From Drosophila miranda (lineage: Eukaryota; Arthropoda; Insecta; Diptera; Drosophilidae): a stretch of DNA of 64,000 bases. The DNA lies in the NCBI RefSeq assembly GCF_003369915.1, contig NC_046675.1, positions 23,064,001 through 23,128,000 of the forward strand, read 5' to 3'. The notes below the pieces were generated by a model. It searched no databases. It was given only the letters and a program-made list of their open reading frames with translations, and had not been told where the DNA came from. Positions 13,763 through 27,000 of the stretch are shown in pieces. How positions within the stretch are numbered: position 1 is the first letter of the stretch; each line of letters begins with the position of its first letter. The translations under genes and the position numbers were made by a program.

Positions 13763-16700
13763 TTAGGCCGCCTCGGTCAGGGGCGAATTAACGCCCTCGT
13801 CGTTGGAATAGATGAGCGTGCCATCCAAAGTTTCAATCGTCTGAATGGTGGTCTTGCAATAGAAACACACCTTTGAGTTCATCATGTGCTGCATGATGCA
13901 GTCGCTGCAGGACTGATGCCTGCAGGGCGTGAATACTGCCGTGATGGGCTTGGCGCAGCAGATGGGACACAACGAATCCTCCGAAGGTAGTGTTATGTCC
14001 GATAGCAGAGTCTGCTTCATGCGCAGACCCTCAATGAGCCGCCGGATATTGTCAATTTCCTCCGAGTTCACGTGAGTGGGAACTGTATGGAAAAATGGTT
14101 CAAGATTTGGCAGCTTTTAGAATCGATTTACTCACAATCCGACAGCGCAAACTTAATGATGGGCGGATCGGCCCGAATGCGCTTTGAGTTGTTGGGAAAC
14201 GGCACCCTCACATCGTTGGTAAGCGGATCAATGTGCGGCCTGGCGGACGGATCAAAGTTCCCACGCGGTATATTCTTCTGTTCCAACAGAGGCGTACGTA
14301 TCTCACCCAAGGCGAACTCCAGCGTGGCAAACTGGAAGCTCGGATCGGTGAGGAAAGCGCGCGATATTCGCGTAACTTTTTGCGGTGTTATATCCATGTC
14401 CATCTCGCTGCGCATGAGGGCTAACAGTATGCCCAAGGCGGCTGTAATAATGGGGTAGTGTGTGACCGCATTGAGGTCGGCCGAACACATGTCAACCACA
14501 AATTGGAAGCAGCCGGGCGGCACGGTGACCCGAGATAGCACCTGACTGATTAACTGGCAGATTCGATTCAACAGAAGATCGCTATTCGGACGTGAGGGAT
14601 CTGTAACGATTTCCGGCGACACGGTGATGATCATCTCCAGACACCGCATCAATGACACTGTCAGTTCGAAGCACATGGAGCAGATCTTGAGCTGTTTGGG
14701 CTCGAACAGTGTATTCTCCTGGCGCTGGGCAGTATTTTGGATCTATTAGGGAAAAGAATGAGCGACTATTATTTGCTAAAACTTATCTGTAGCCTACCTC
14801 CTGCAGCAACAGTATGAATTCCGAGAAGGCCCAATTCAGTTGACTCAGCACCGAGTTGAGAAAACTGGTGGCAAATGGTTCATCCTCAATCAGTTTGGAG
14901 CCAATTAAGCGCTGGAAATACTTCGATGGATTTGCGGGTGCTATATTGTGGAGCAGTCCCGTGTGCGTCTCGTTCCTTGATCGACTGCGGCACAGACCCA
15001 TATGCAGCGGTTGCGTACCGCCCTGCCAGACACAAGGCTGGCGGGCGTCCTTGTACCCATAGCCCTCGCCCATCCAGAAGCGCAGCAACAGCCAGTTGCT
15101 CTGGCCCCACGCCCGATTCTCGTACGGACGCAGTAGGGCACGCACCAGAGCCACTTGGGACCTGCGGGAGGATCGTTCCAGGGCTCGCACCCCGGATTTG
15201 TGGCAGGTGAGTGTGCCCAGGGCTTGAAGCAGCGAGTCCTTGCAGGAAGCAAGTACAATACGCGGGTCTGCCGAATGTACGCCCAAAAATTCCGCTGCTG
15301 AAGTGACGGCGCAGTCGGAATCCGTCGCCTCGAACTGGGCTTTCATATCGTGATGGCTAAAGTCCATTACAGCGTCAAGCAGAATAGGTAAAGTATTCAC
15401 ATACACCTCGGGTACGAAGGAGAATAATGGACCCGTGTTTGAGGCACTCTTTAGGGAAGGGTAATATAGTCAATGCATCGATGGAATTCTAACGAGCTCA
15501 CCGTCAGGGTGCGTATCATACGCTCCAGCATCCAGATGAGCAGGGAACGCCTGTGATTATTTAGGGCCACGCCACGAAGCCATAGCTGCTTTCTGGACAG
15601 CGATATAGAACGGGTCTGCCAGATAATAAAACATGGATAATTCCTTTGCAGCCATTTCTCTTTGTTAAACTCACCGCAAAGACGTTTTGACGCTGACCGA
15701 ACTTGGAACGCAGTTCTCCCATTACATTCTGATGTGCATCGTTCATGCAGACATTGGCATGCTGCTCGAGAGCCAGCAGCTTGCGTTCGATGTCCTCGCG
15801 GTAGTATTTCGTTTCCTTGAGTACATCGTTCAGTGCAGCAATCTCATCCCTTACAGAACCTATTTTCACAATATACTTGTGCCCCGCCGAGTAGTAGAAC
15901 ATGATGCAGAGATCCAAGAGATCGCAGAGACTGGCTTCTATATCGACATTGCCTGGCGGTGCTTCTGCGCCCTGATTGCCTCGCGGACTGAGAAATTGCG
16001 TAAAGGTGGTGTTGCCGCCCTGCGTGTGTGCAATAAGCGCCACGTCGTTCCCATTCTCACCCAGCAGGTAAAGGGCATCTTTAAAGAGAAACAGCATTAG
16101 GATAGAGGCATCCCATACATAGTTTAAGGCTAACACCTACCCATTGGGTTGCTCCGCAAATTGTTTCGATCCTCATCGTAGATCTGCTGTGTGCGAACCG
16201 ATCCCAAACGAGCATCTATGTCGGTCCTGTGAACTTTGCGCAAATGCGATAGGACGCCGCCCACACGATCAAAGTGCATGTAGTCGAAAGTTCCATCGAA
16301 AAAGTAGTCGCATTTCACCTCCACATTCATGCCGGGCAGCTCCTCTCTAAACATACTGCGAGCCTGATCGATCAGGATGCAGACAAAGGCCAATGCCACC
16401 GGAGCGTCCAAGGGATGCTGAATGCTCGACTGCATGAAAAAGAAAGCATGGAAGGGCTGCCCCAAATGGAAAAGTAAATTCAAGTATAAGTTATCTACAT
16501 TTAGAATAGAGATTATGAGTCGTACCCTCTGCTCCATACTAAGATCGATCACATAGCGACGCAACTTGGACAGAAATATTGTACGACTGGAGGAACTTAG
16601 CGCAGAGCCATCTTTATTTATCATCAGCGTACTCAATAAATCTTTTTGAGCTGCATAAAGTGGCTCCGTCAACTTGCGCACCTTTTCCACAGCGTTGAGA

Positions 16701-18397
16701 TACTTGTCCTTGGGCCCATCAATGCCTTCCGTCCAGGCCATGTGGTCGGGCAGCAGCTCTTCCATAATGTAGAACTCCAGTGGATGGATGTACAGAAAGA
16801 ATGCGATGCTGGAATTGAAAAAAATGGCATTTATCATAGCTTTATGTTGGATATGAATAGTCCTACTGCTCACCAATGCTTCTTAAATAATTTTCCCTCC
16901 AGCAAAAACTTCCTTGTCTGCTCATGCAGGCACAGACAATGCAACACGCCCAGCGCCTGACGATGCTTCTCATAGTCCAGGCCTTGTATCGTGTGCGTAT
17001 AGGTGGCCAGCAGGGCATTCACCATCTTGCGCAGCACAAACTTGATTTCGTCGCCCTCCATGAAGTTCCAAAAGAGCGATAGCATACCCTGCAGCACACT
17101 GTGCGGATTCTCCTTCTCTGCCGTGAGACTGGTCATGCTGGAAATCCTTGCCAGCAGCACATCTTCAATGATATACGGGTCGAAGATCTCGTTCGTAAAT
17201 TTTTCAATCAACAGGGTGGCAAAGATACAGTAAACTGTCTTCTTGGTGGACACTCGAGCTTCGCTCTGGTTCGCGGAGCCCTTGTACTGAGAATTGTATT
17301 TGGAGAAAATGCCAGAAAGGTTAGTGATATAGTTCATCAGCAAATTGGCGCGTCGAAGCTTGAGTATGGGCCGAGCCATCAGAGGCAGAAATCCTGGTAC
17401 TGGATACACGAACGGACGATTGCCGAAGTTCGCCTGAATCCCCTGGGTGTACCCCAGAGAGATGGCTGCATAGAAGGTAATGCCCGGACCCTTCTCCAGC
17501 TTATTGAAGGCCACGCCCATCGAGCGCCCATTGCGATAGTACTCAATGAGCTCCTTATCCACATCGAGGGTCACACCAATAATGTCCCCAATCTGCCATT
17601 TGTCGCCGTATCTAAAAGGGAGAGTCGTTACTAAACATCAGTATTCCAGTTTTAAAAAAAAAGTCCTACTTTTTAGTGGATATATGCCAGATCTGCTGTT
17701 TGCTGCCATCATAGCCGTAGCTCAATTTGGTATCCCCAACACCGCTATTTTCGTTGAACTGACATGTGCTGGAGGCCCAGCCCATCTGCATGACTCCCTT
17801 GGTGTGGAGTTGAACCTAAAAAAAGGTCAAGTTCTCAGTACGTGCGCACGTGCAACTCACACTCCGCCTTCGAATGTGTCATTGAACGATGGCCAGCCCT
17901 TTAACCCGTAAATAGAGATTACCTCATACATCCAACGGCCGCCATAAACGCAACAATTTGTTCGCACTGTATTGAAACTACCTTGGGAGCGCAAGGCCAG
18001 CCTGTCCGAGGATACGCGCACTGTGGTGGTGTAGTCCACATCGAATATGGTCAAATCGGGCCCAATACGGGACTCTGTCTCCGTATATAAGCGACGAATT
18101 TCCTCGTTGCTGTCGGTTTGTATTTGCTGAAATTTGTCGTCCAACCATGTCTTCACGATGCTCATTTGCCTGCACGAAAAGACACAGAGATCAGCTGGGG
18201 TCTTTAGACTTTCAGATTCAAACAACCACTTACTTTGAAACGGACCACTCGTCCATCTTGAGCGGCTTCGGGTCCGCCACCGTGGAACAATTGGCTCCTT
18301 CCAAGTCATCGTCCAGGTCTGAATAGGGATTCTCCTGCTCCAGCTGCTCGAAGATATTTTCATTGAATACTTTTACGAATAATTTAGATATCGACAT
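13763..18397 (-). CDS. RNF123: RNF123/KPC1-type E3 ubiquitin ligase (SPRY and RING)
   Basis: Orthologue of RNF123/KPC1, the catalytic RING subunit of the KPC ubiquitin ligase, which in mammals acts on p27Kip1 and processes NF-kB p105. Exons (minus strand): 18397-18234, 18169-17923, 17815-17670, 17611-16874, 16808-16526, 16456-16141, 16078-15675, 15615-15502, 15448-14798, 14742-14136, 14082-13763; 1329 residues against about 1314 in human. A SPRY domain occupies about 70-235 (for example KYGDKW, YYRNGRSMGVAF). The long helical middle matches RNF123, notably SFLNSVLSQLNWAFSEFI and PYENRAWGQSNW. The C3HC4 RING is at about 1262-1299 (CPICCAK, PCRHQSC, CFYC). The start is the first ATG in frame (MSISKLFVKV). 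The intron at 16457-16525 is 69 bases with no in-frame stop, so retention would add 23 residues without a shift. Promoter-like motifs lie upstream at 18530-18757. Confidence 0.93.
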
Positions 18398-18529
18398 CTT
18401 GGCACTGTCATATCATTGCTTGCTTTATCGGAAGCACGCTCCTTTCAAAATCAATTCCCCGTCAGGATTCTATAGGCATTAGAGATGAGCAACAGCTGTC
18501 TAACGGTGGCAAATATGGAATCACGATGG

Positions 18530-18757
18530 GCGCGAAATTTCTCATATATTTAATTTTAACATACATATACAAAATAAACTGACCTTAATCCAGAAAGATT
18601 AATTAAGTAATTTTCAATAAAATAAACAAAATTTACACATCTTAAATATTTTCGAACAGTCTAATATTCAAGCGCAAAATATATCGCAGGATCTGCTCAT
18701 CTCTATGTATGGCGCGAACAGCTGTTTAACTGTATACTCCACACTGTCACATCGATA
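18530..18757. promoter_or_regulatory. Housekeeping promoter motif cluster upstream of RNF123
   Basis: Within 400 bases upstream of the RNF123 start lie GCGCGAAA (18530, E2F-like), GGCGCGAA followed at once by AACAGCTGTT (18717-18726, the E-box core promoter motif of fly housekeeping genes), and CATCGATA (18750-18757, one base from the DRE consensus). A second AACAGCTGTC sits at 18491-18500. Motif matches are direct; function is inferred. Confidence 0.45.
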
Positions 18758-20419
18758 ACGATTTTAAAGATTTATTTCTGGCGAATTACGGGGCTATATA
18801 TTATTCTCTTCTTTATATTTTGACGTCGAAATTGAGTCTCTGAAGGTCCGACCGTATATTTTATTGATCAGCACTCTCCTACAACGCAAAAATGAGTCGT
18901 AATTTTGAATGGCCGATAGAAAGGGGTATGAAGAACAGGCAAAAACAGCCAAAGCAAATTGGAAGGTTCGTAAGAACCGCACCTCGATATATATTATTCA
19001 AGATATATTAGGCAAAGGGGGTGGATTTTACCTTGCAAGCGTTGCGTTTTCTGGCCGTGTTGTTTGTTGTCCATACCCTCTTTTTCCTCCCATTATGTAG
19101 CAAATGTGTAGTTACCGTGTATTTGCCTTGTAAATGTAATAATTCAGCACACATTTTAGAGTCGAAAACAGGTAAAGACGTGTTTTTTTTTGCAACTCTA
19201 GCAAATGCGACTAATCTAATTATAGTTACAATTAACTATAATTTGATTAGCGCCAAAACGGGCTTTTTTAACTGTGACAAGTGATTTTCGCGTTTTAATT
19301 GCATTTTAAATGAATATCAAATTGTCTGCGTCAGCGGCAAAGTGTTTGTCTTTAGTGATAGTGATGCCAACGCTTGAAACAGAAATGGCTAGATTTGGCT
19401 TTAAAACAGCTAAAGCCAATTAAAGAGCCAATAGAAACGCAATGATAACAACAATACTACTAAATGTTGCAGTTTTAATAATTGACTAGGCTTAATTATA
19501 CGACGCTTGACCTTGTGGCTGTAAGGTTGTAATGGAGTAAATTTGAGGCATGGTAGAATTTTGAAAAGCCAAGTAGTCAGCACAAGCGAACGGTGGACGG
19601 TAGGCGGTAGGTTGATCACGAAAATAGAAAATTCGCAAGAGAAAAAATAGAAGGGGGAAATAGAAATCAATGCCAAGCCATTCGAAAAAGAAAGAGCATT
19701 GAGCATTACAACACGCGAACGTACGGCCCATAAATGAATATTAATATTTCAGTTTGAGCAGCAAATTCTAAGCATTCAATTGATTTATCTGTACAGTTTC
19801 CCGACCCGTTTTGATTCTTTTTTTTGCGGAGAGAGCAATCAATGAGAGTCGTCCGTCTGTGTCTGGTTTTTCTGTTTGTTGTTTGTAATTTGAATTCAGT
19901 TTAATAGAACTGGAAATATATGTATTAGTTAATTATTATTGCCCCTGTCTCCCCGGACGTTGTTTGTGCAAGTTCAGCTAACTGGTGTAAAGCCGCCCGC
20001 CCCCGACAACAGGCTCCTGAATCGTATGTCTTATCAGTGCCCACTTGCGTTCTGTTTATTAAGAGTGTCGTTGTCCGACGTAACCGCCTTACGTACATAC
20101 ATATGTATGTTTATACATATATATATGTACATACATATGTATATACATAGTAGTCAAGTTCTATGTGGAAGAACAGGCATGTGTTTGCATAACGAAAGCT
20201 CTCCCTCTATGGGCGGTCATCCTCAAACCTTTTGCGTCTTGAAACCACTCCGAACTCGTTAATCTCTTATTTATTGAACAAATAAATATCCACTTTTTCC
20301 TCCTCCAAGTGCTCTGTGACGTAGGAGTATGATAAGAAGTACCCTTGCCGTTTCATGCATCTTTTTGTCAGATATACGTAATATTCGTCTGATTTTAATA
20401 CAAACGAAAGGAAAGGTGG

Positions 20420-20480
20420 TGATGCTGATCAAGAATACATATATAACCATAATACCCGCTGAAAAAGTATAAGAGCAGAA
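20420..20480 (+). mobile_element. Degenerate copy of the dispersed 'GATGCTGATCAAGAAT' element
   Basis: Contains GATGCTGATCAAGAATACAT followed by an ATACCCGCTGAAAAAGTATAA-like end. The same core is in the fuller copy at 26440-26750. It matches a very common Drosophila non-coding repeat (SGM/ISY-like in the obscura group, by recall). Strongly decayed; ends not defined. Confidence 0.5.
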
Positions 20481-21788
20481 ATTATCATTAACACAGAAAG
20501 ATGACGCGTAAAAAGAACAGAATGGATGATTTATGATAAGCAAATGGAAGCCCATGACTGTGGAACATCACAGAAAAGATTCCCCCGACCAGACTCTTTT
20601 GTCAACAAGAATTGCTCATATCATACGGATATTAAATTAAAATAAACTCCCCTCTGTTTGTGGGGTTTACTTATAGTAAATATATACTTCAGGATATGAA
20701 AGAAAATCTTCTTAGTCATGATTCTGTCAAATAATTGTCAGAATTATCTCTGAAATGAAAACCAGATAACAGTATCAATGCCTAATTTCCCATTGTAATG
20801 AGACTGAAACTATGCTGAATATGGAAAACTGTAGCAGGAAAGAATAAAATCATGAATTTACACTTTTGTATACATAGATAGCAATCACATCTTTTGTGTT
20901 GTCGGTCACGTACATCTATCTATATTTATACCCTATCTCTAGAGGGCTCTTCAATTGAAAATACAAGAAATTAATTGAATAAAAATGGGCCCGATTAAAC
21001 GATTCTTCCGAATATTTCTTTCTTTATTTTCAAGAAAATTTGGCTTCCAAAATATTTGTAGAAATATAAATTTAAATAAATAAATAAACTTGCACGCTCA
21101 GTATCCACCTTTTCGGTTAGAATATCATATTTGTTTAGACCTTCCGCGTGGAGGTTAATTTAAAAGAAAAAGATAATAAAAGACAAACCTAAATATTTGT
21201 GGCTCCAACATCCCAGAGAGATATGCCAGAGATATAAAAAGAGTAGATTCCCCGCAGAGTATTAGGTATTCTGGGTGAACGAATATCCCCCGAAAACATT
21301 ATCTAATCGATGGTTGAAGTGCCGCTGCCGTTACCTGTACCTCTGACGTATTGAATGGTCTGTCGAGCGGCCGGATCATAGCAGATCTTATGTTATAGAG
21401 TTCTTTATTACCTAATAGGAGTCTCTGCCTGCCTGTAGAAGCAGCTAATTTTCAGTTGACCATATCAGACGACACTTGTCGCAGTACGAGGCAGCCTGGC
21501 CTTATCTCTGGCCGGCCTGACATTCGCCTGCTATCGAGCTCAGATTTTACTTGGCCAAACACAGACATGCACACAGGCAATTTTCTGTGTTTGCCATATA
21601 CAAATAAAGCCGCTGGAGAACACTTTTTGCCTGATTAGCGAACCGATTCTGACTTCATTTCTTTGCAGTCGGTCACACGAAACGGACACGCCACAAATCG
21701 TTACCACGGATAACCCAGAGAAGAAGAATACGCATACCATTTGTATGAGGCTGGCTTAAAGAGCGGATACAGCACAGACAGCACCAAG

Positions 21789-24700
21789 ATGTCACAAAAT
21801 CAATCCTACTTCTGGCAAACCACCAGAAACAATGTATACCTGAAGCGTTCCGCCAAATGGCACATGGCGCTGGCCCTGATGGTGGTCCTCACATTCTCGA
21901 CGATATGTGCGGCAGAATTTCAACATGAAAACGAAGACAATGTGGCCGTACAATCGGGAGTACAGAGCGTAAGTCCATTGACCATACGGTCGATTCGATT
22001 TCATTATCTTATTTCTCTGATATTTTTACAGGGCGTGGTGGAGGATCAATTGGTTGGGAACAGAGCAACGGACCTAAATGAATTACCAGATAAACCCACA
22101 GATACGGATCATCGGCAGGCCAAGGGCAAGGGGAATTTTATCGATGCGTTCACAGCATCGATATCTGTTATACTTTTAACAGAACTAGGCGATAAGACAT
22201 TCTTTATTGCTGCCATAATGGCCATGCGCCATCCCCGTTTGATTGTCTTTGGCGGTGCTATTGCCGCCTTGGCCCTTATGACGGTACTCTCATGCGTATT
22301 CGGCATGGCAGCGAACTTTATTCCTAAGGTAGGTTTGCATTTCCTTCGGAATAGGACTGTAACCTTAAACTCTTTGTTTCTCTACAGATTTATACGTATT
22401 ATATCTCAACTGCATTATTTTTAATATTCGGCTTGAAAATGCTGTACGATGGCTACAAAATGAAACCAACCGATGCTCAAGAGGAGCTCGAAGAGGTCCA
22501 AACCGATTTGCGTAAGCGCGAAGATGAGGTAAGTTCTGTTTTCCTATATTTTGTATATTGTTAATTATTAGTAGTTATATGTTGTAGTTCTTTTCTTACT
22601 GTATCCAAGTAGTTTTTGCTTGTAGCATATCTATATTTATTAATTTTTTTAAGTTGACTTTACGCTTCTGTTAATAGCTCGCTTGATATGTGGTTTTCTA
22701 TTATTAAGCCCTGGCAATACTGTACAGAAACAATCGAAATGCAAGGCCAAAGCGATCACTTCATAAACCTTAGCCTTGGTATTCAAAATCCAATTTGAAC
22801 TTCAGTACTCTATTTCAATCTCATTTTCTACACGAGGGTCGCGAACAATTACAAATACTAATCCAACACGAGCCTCGAAGCTTTCTCATAATTTTAATTA
22901 TAGCTTAATTGCATGGGAATACAAATTATTTAATTAACCTCTCGACCTTAAAAAATCCACAAGCTGGCGTCGTTGCGGAATGCTGGCATTAAAACAGCAC
23001 CAGGGTTGCCACAACTCTCATTTTCTCTGGCTTTAAATTGTTTATTTTCTTCCTGATTTGTTTTATGTTACAAACAAAAAAAAACACACCACACACATAC
23101 ACATAAGCCTAATATGTGACTAATTGCACGTCTTCCGCATATCAACAGCCAAAGAGTTTTTGCAAAATTTTTTATATAAAAGAAATACTAAAACAAAGAA
23201 ACGTTTGATATGGAAAAGCTTTTTGCAAGAAGACAATTCCACCTGAATATTAATCAAAAACACAAACAAAAATTTCTGAAATCAAATCTAAGCTAATGCA
23301 AATTTTAATTATTTTTTCTTTCAAAAAAAAAAAAATATAAAACGATTTAAATTGATTTGAAAACTGATTCGAAAACCTAAACCAACAAACTACCTAAAAA
23401 ATAAAACAAATAAATGCTGAATTATGCGATAATTTCTCTAGTTGCTGCGCAAGGCAACGCGCAAGTACGAGGATACAGAGACCAAGCGAAAGAATAGCAA
23501 CTCGGACAAGGAGGATGCCAGCGAGCAGGCTCTCATCCATGGCCGCAACTCCATTGTTATTGTCCCCGGCTCGGGAGCCGGCAACGACTCCGACATGCAG
23601 CATCGTCAGCGACGCAACAATAACAATAATAACACCACCAATTCTACTAGTAAGCAAAATAGCTGTGATAAAACTGGCAACGATGATGGCGACGACTACC
23701 ACGAGTCCGAGGTGTTCCTCAAGGATGGCAATCGCATTGTGGAACAGCTCAAGCTGAAGACCTTCCACAGCAGCAGCCCGTCGCACTCGGCGGCATCATC
23801 GAACCAGACCGAACAAACCCAATGTGAAAGCCCACGCAACAATCTGAATCTGAACGGCTCCTCCTCCGTGGCGGGTGATCTGACTGATCCGGCAACTGGG
23901 GTGGCGCTGGAGCCGCGTGCTCCCCTGGCCGGACACGAGAGCATGCATAGTCTGAGTGGCAGCTTGACCGGCGGCGAGGACCTGGCTGGCACCGGCAATG
24001 GCACTCTTAAAGCACGGGTTAGGCCACCATAATAAGAACATATAACTATGAAAGCCATAACCGACCATAACTACTGTGGTTGTTTAATTTTCATATTCGT
24101 TTCACATGCTTTTTGCCCTCAAAAAACTGACACATTCAAACACACATACACGAAATACAGTGACACCTTCGCAGTCACATCACCATCCTCAATCATCGAA
24201 AATCGAAATTAGTTCCATTGTTCATCGATTTACTTTTAAAAATTTTTATTTTGGTAATTATTTTAAGTCGGATTTGGAGTATGGTTTGTGGGAGTCACTG
24301 TACTTTGGTCCACCCATACCTGCACCACACTGTTTCATTCTCATGCATTCCGTACAGTGTTCCAATTCATCTCATGGATTTTTTGCATGTTTTCTTGAAG
24401 TGATCGTTTTCTAGCTTATTACATTTTTGGTTTTTCCCCCACAGAAAATTGTTCGTTTCCTGTGACAAAAAGTCTTTCGATGTTTATGATTTGCAATTCC
24501 TCTTGTTTGCGCACATTTTCATCGACATTTTCTTATGGGCTTTCGCCCCATCATTTATCCACCTAATCCTGAATGGTATATATTTTCTCTTGTAGCTGGA
24601 CCGTGATGTGAATGCTGCTCTTGTCCATGATGCGGAGAGTGGTCGCCGTCGTCCGCTGCAGCGACGTGGTGCCGGCTACTTCACCTGGCGCATCTTGGCC

Positions 24701-25419
24701 CAGGCCTTTACGATGACCTTCCTTGCCGAGTGGGGTGATCGCTCTCAGTTGACCACCATTATTCTCGCTGCCAGCAAGGTATGTATACGTGCTTTTTCCT
24801 GTATAATCTGTGTGAGCCAAATAGGAAATTTGATTACTTGATTTCCGTGCTTTTGTCCGGTTTTTAAGACAAATATTTTGTATTTTTAGTAGTTATGGCA
24901 TTCCTGAGAGCCATAAAAGCTAGAGTTTCACCTGCAGGGGCTATTAGTTGGGCCATTCAAAGCAATGTATTCGTTCTCTTATGGGTAATTGGAAAAGATA
25001 AAAAACAACGATATATAACGATATGTAGTTAAATAGGGATGAACATTGCTTTAGACTTAGATCAGTATCGTAACTAGGAAACAAACCCTTTAATAATTGG
25101 AACTTTTTCTAAAATCTAATTATTGTTCTTTGCAAAATTTTCATTTTTATGCTCCAACAAATCTATCACACAGCTTATAATATTCTAAACTAATTTAACT
25201 AGTTTCTATACTAATTAAATACCATTTTGCACATTCCAGGACGTTTACGGCGTAATTGCTGGCGGTATTATTGGCCATTGCATCTGCACTGGCCTGGCTG
25301 TGATTGGAGGTCGTCTGGTGGCTTCCAAAATCTCTGTGCGCACTGTCACCATTGTTGGTGGCATCGTATTCATTGGCTTCGCTGCCTACGCTGTTCTCAT
25401 GCCACCCGATGACTTGTAG
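21789..25419 (+). CDS. TMEM165: TMEM165/GDT1 family Golgi cation transporter (UPF0016)
   Basis: Orthologue of human TMEM165 and yeast Gdt1, Golgi membrane proteins that move Ca2+/Mn2+ (with H+) and support glycosylation. Exons: 21789-21968, 22032-22328, 22388-22528, 23442-24017, 24596-24778, 25240-25419, giving 518 residues if all are joined. Both family signature motifs are visible: E-L-G-D-K-T in exon 2 (TELGDKTFFIAAIMA) and E-W-G-D-R-S in exon 5 (AEWGDRSQLTTIILA), each followed by membrane segments. The N-terminus has a signal-like segment (MALALMVVLTFSTICAA). Exon 4 encodes 192 Asn/Ser-rich residues absent from human TMEM165 (324 aa). It is flanked by phase-0 junctions, so skipping gives a normal-length protein (about 326 aa). 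Its donor (gttagg) is weak, which fits alternative use. The first in-frame ATG (21789) was chosen; a five-codon upstream frame precedes it. Confidence 0.9.
22529..23441 (+). other. TMEM165 intron 3
   Basis: AT-rich intron between exon 3 (donor gtaagt) and the low-complexity exon 4 (acceptor after a T-rich tract). No coding or RNA gene seen in it. Confidence 0.5.
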
Positions 25420-27000
25420 ACAACCAACAAAGAGATTTGCCGCCCGTTGACGACCACCACAAAAAATATATATATTCAAGATTTAGCTATAGTTAAGACC
25501 ACTGTTTATTCGAGGAGCACCAGGCATTGCTTAATGTTAAAATGAATATTGGATTCGCTTGCTAACCGAAAACCTAACCTAATCGAAAAAACAAAAGTGC
25601 CTTCAGTGCTTTTCGCCTCGGCCATGACATATTTAAAACTTTAGTCCCACAATGAATTTCGTTTTTGCCCCTGCCTGCCCTTTGCCAATAGCCTGCCTCA
25701 CTGTATGTCCCATTGTCTAGTATTGATTTGAATGTTCATTTATGTGTTTAGTATTAAAGTTGAAAGTTGATTATATTGTACATACGCGAGCTTGTGTAAC
25801 CAGGTTGCCTAGGCTCCTCCTCAAAGTTGAAACAAAACCATCCCTTCCCTTCTATGCATGTTTACTTAAAAAACCCCCACAATGAAACTTTGTACAATTG
25901 ATTATTTATGCGATTTTTGTATGAAGAATTTAGTAAATTGAGCAAAACTAAAATGTACAAATGGTGTTTGAATGGTGGAGTGAAATGAGCAACTAGATGG
26001 ATCTTCAAGGCCGCGTCTTTTAATCGCCATTAAGGGAATAACCCCTTAATGCCTCATCTGCTTGAACTCGTAGATAAGACGATTCCAGTCTGCGAATAAC
26101 ACATCGTAGCGTGAGTCACGTGGGGGAAAAAGCACAATACCCGGTATTCAGTCATATGTAATCTTATGTCTTCAACAGCTTATATTCCTGCACTCCGTCC
26201 ATCCTCTTTCCACATAATGATAATAATTCCAGCCTTTTCCATAGCGCACATTCGATTATACATATATTCCTTCTTCCCACCAACGAAGTACCTTCGACTG
26301 TTTTATCTCGCACACTCCGCTAGAGGTCGTCTCTAGAAGCGAATTAGAGCAAGCGGGTGGCAGGGAAGTGAGCCACGGGATCTCATATATTCCTAATTCT
26401 TAAATCTAGTAGACACTATAATTCTTTATCATTTTGAATCTTCGGGTATTCTCGTATCTTTAAAATTATTGATGCCACAGAATTTTTTACTTTTGCGGGA
26501 GGGTGCATGCACAAATTTTGGAATACGCTTGTTTCTGTATGATATCACAGGGGTCTGGATTTTTAAATTGGTTTGCTCTAGCTCTTATAGTCTCTGAGAA
26601 CTAGGCATCAAAGAAGACGGACAGACAGACATGGGTATATCGACTCAGCTATTGATGCTGATCAAGAATATATATACTATATGTGGTCGGAAACTCTTCC
26701 TTCTGGACTTTAAAAACATCCATATTCATTTTGAGTATCGGGTATAAAAAATCTCTATGCTCTTTAAAGGTCACTGTACCTCCGCATGCCATATTGATTG
26801 CTGGGATGACCCTCGTGACTCAACTCTTCTTAGTGCCTTATCGGGTCGGTGCCTTTTTCATAGCGATAAATGACGTCACTTGTTATTGACATAATTTATT
26901 ATCGTACATATATAATTAAACGTTTACATCGTCATTTACAGTCGAGACAGAATTTTTTTAGGTTAATTAGGAAATAACAAGGAGAAGTAGGATCGCGGAT
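25420..27000. other. 3' region of TMEM165 and serpin, with one repeat
   Basis: Convergent 3' space. It holds the TMEM165 3' untranslated region and a decayed dispersed element at 26440-26750. No gene seen. Confidence 0.5.
26440..26750 (+). mobile_element. Decayed dispersed non-coding element (SGM/ISY-like)
   Basis: Reads TTCGGGTATTCTCGTATCTT, GATGCCACAGA, TCTTATAGTCTCTGAGA, a GACGGACAGACAGACATGG block, then TATATCGACTCAGCTATTGA and GATGCTGATCAAGAATATAT, ending in a CGGGTATAAAAA tail. This order is characteristic of a very abundant Drosophila dispersed repeat; I recall it from obscura-group SGM/ISY and related sequences. It has no coding capacity. Target-site duplications are not visible, so it is an old copy. 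Family name is by recall. Confidence 0.65.

Larger units (their letters stand above)
18398..21788. other. Intergenic region between RNF123 and TMEM165
   Basis: Divergent promoter space. An ATG at 18892 opens a 39-codon frame (MSRNFEWPIERG...) ending at 19011, overlapped by another frame from 18910. Neither is recognisable; they may be leader sequence. A degenerate dispersed element lies at 20420-20480. Just upstream of the TMEM165 start, ATG at 21745 opens a five-codon upstream frame (MRLA, stop). Nothing else convincing. Confidence 0.4.
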
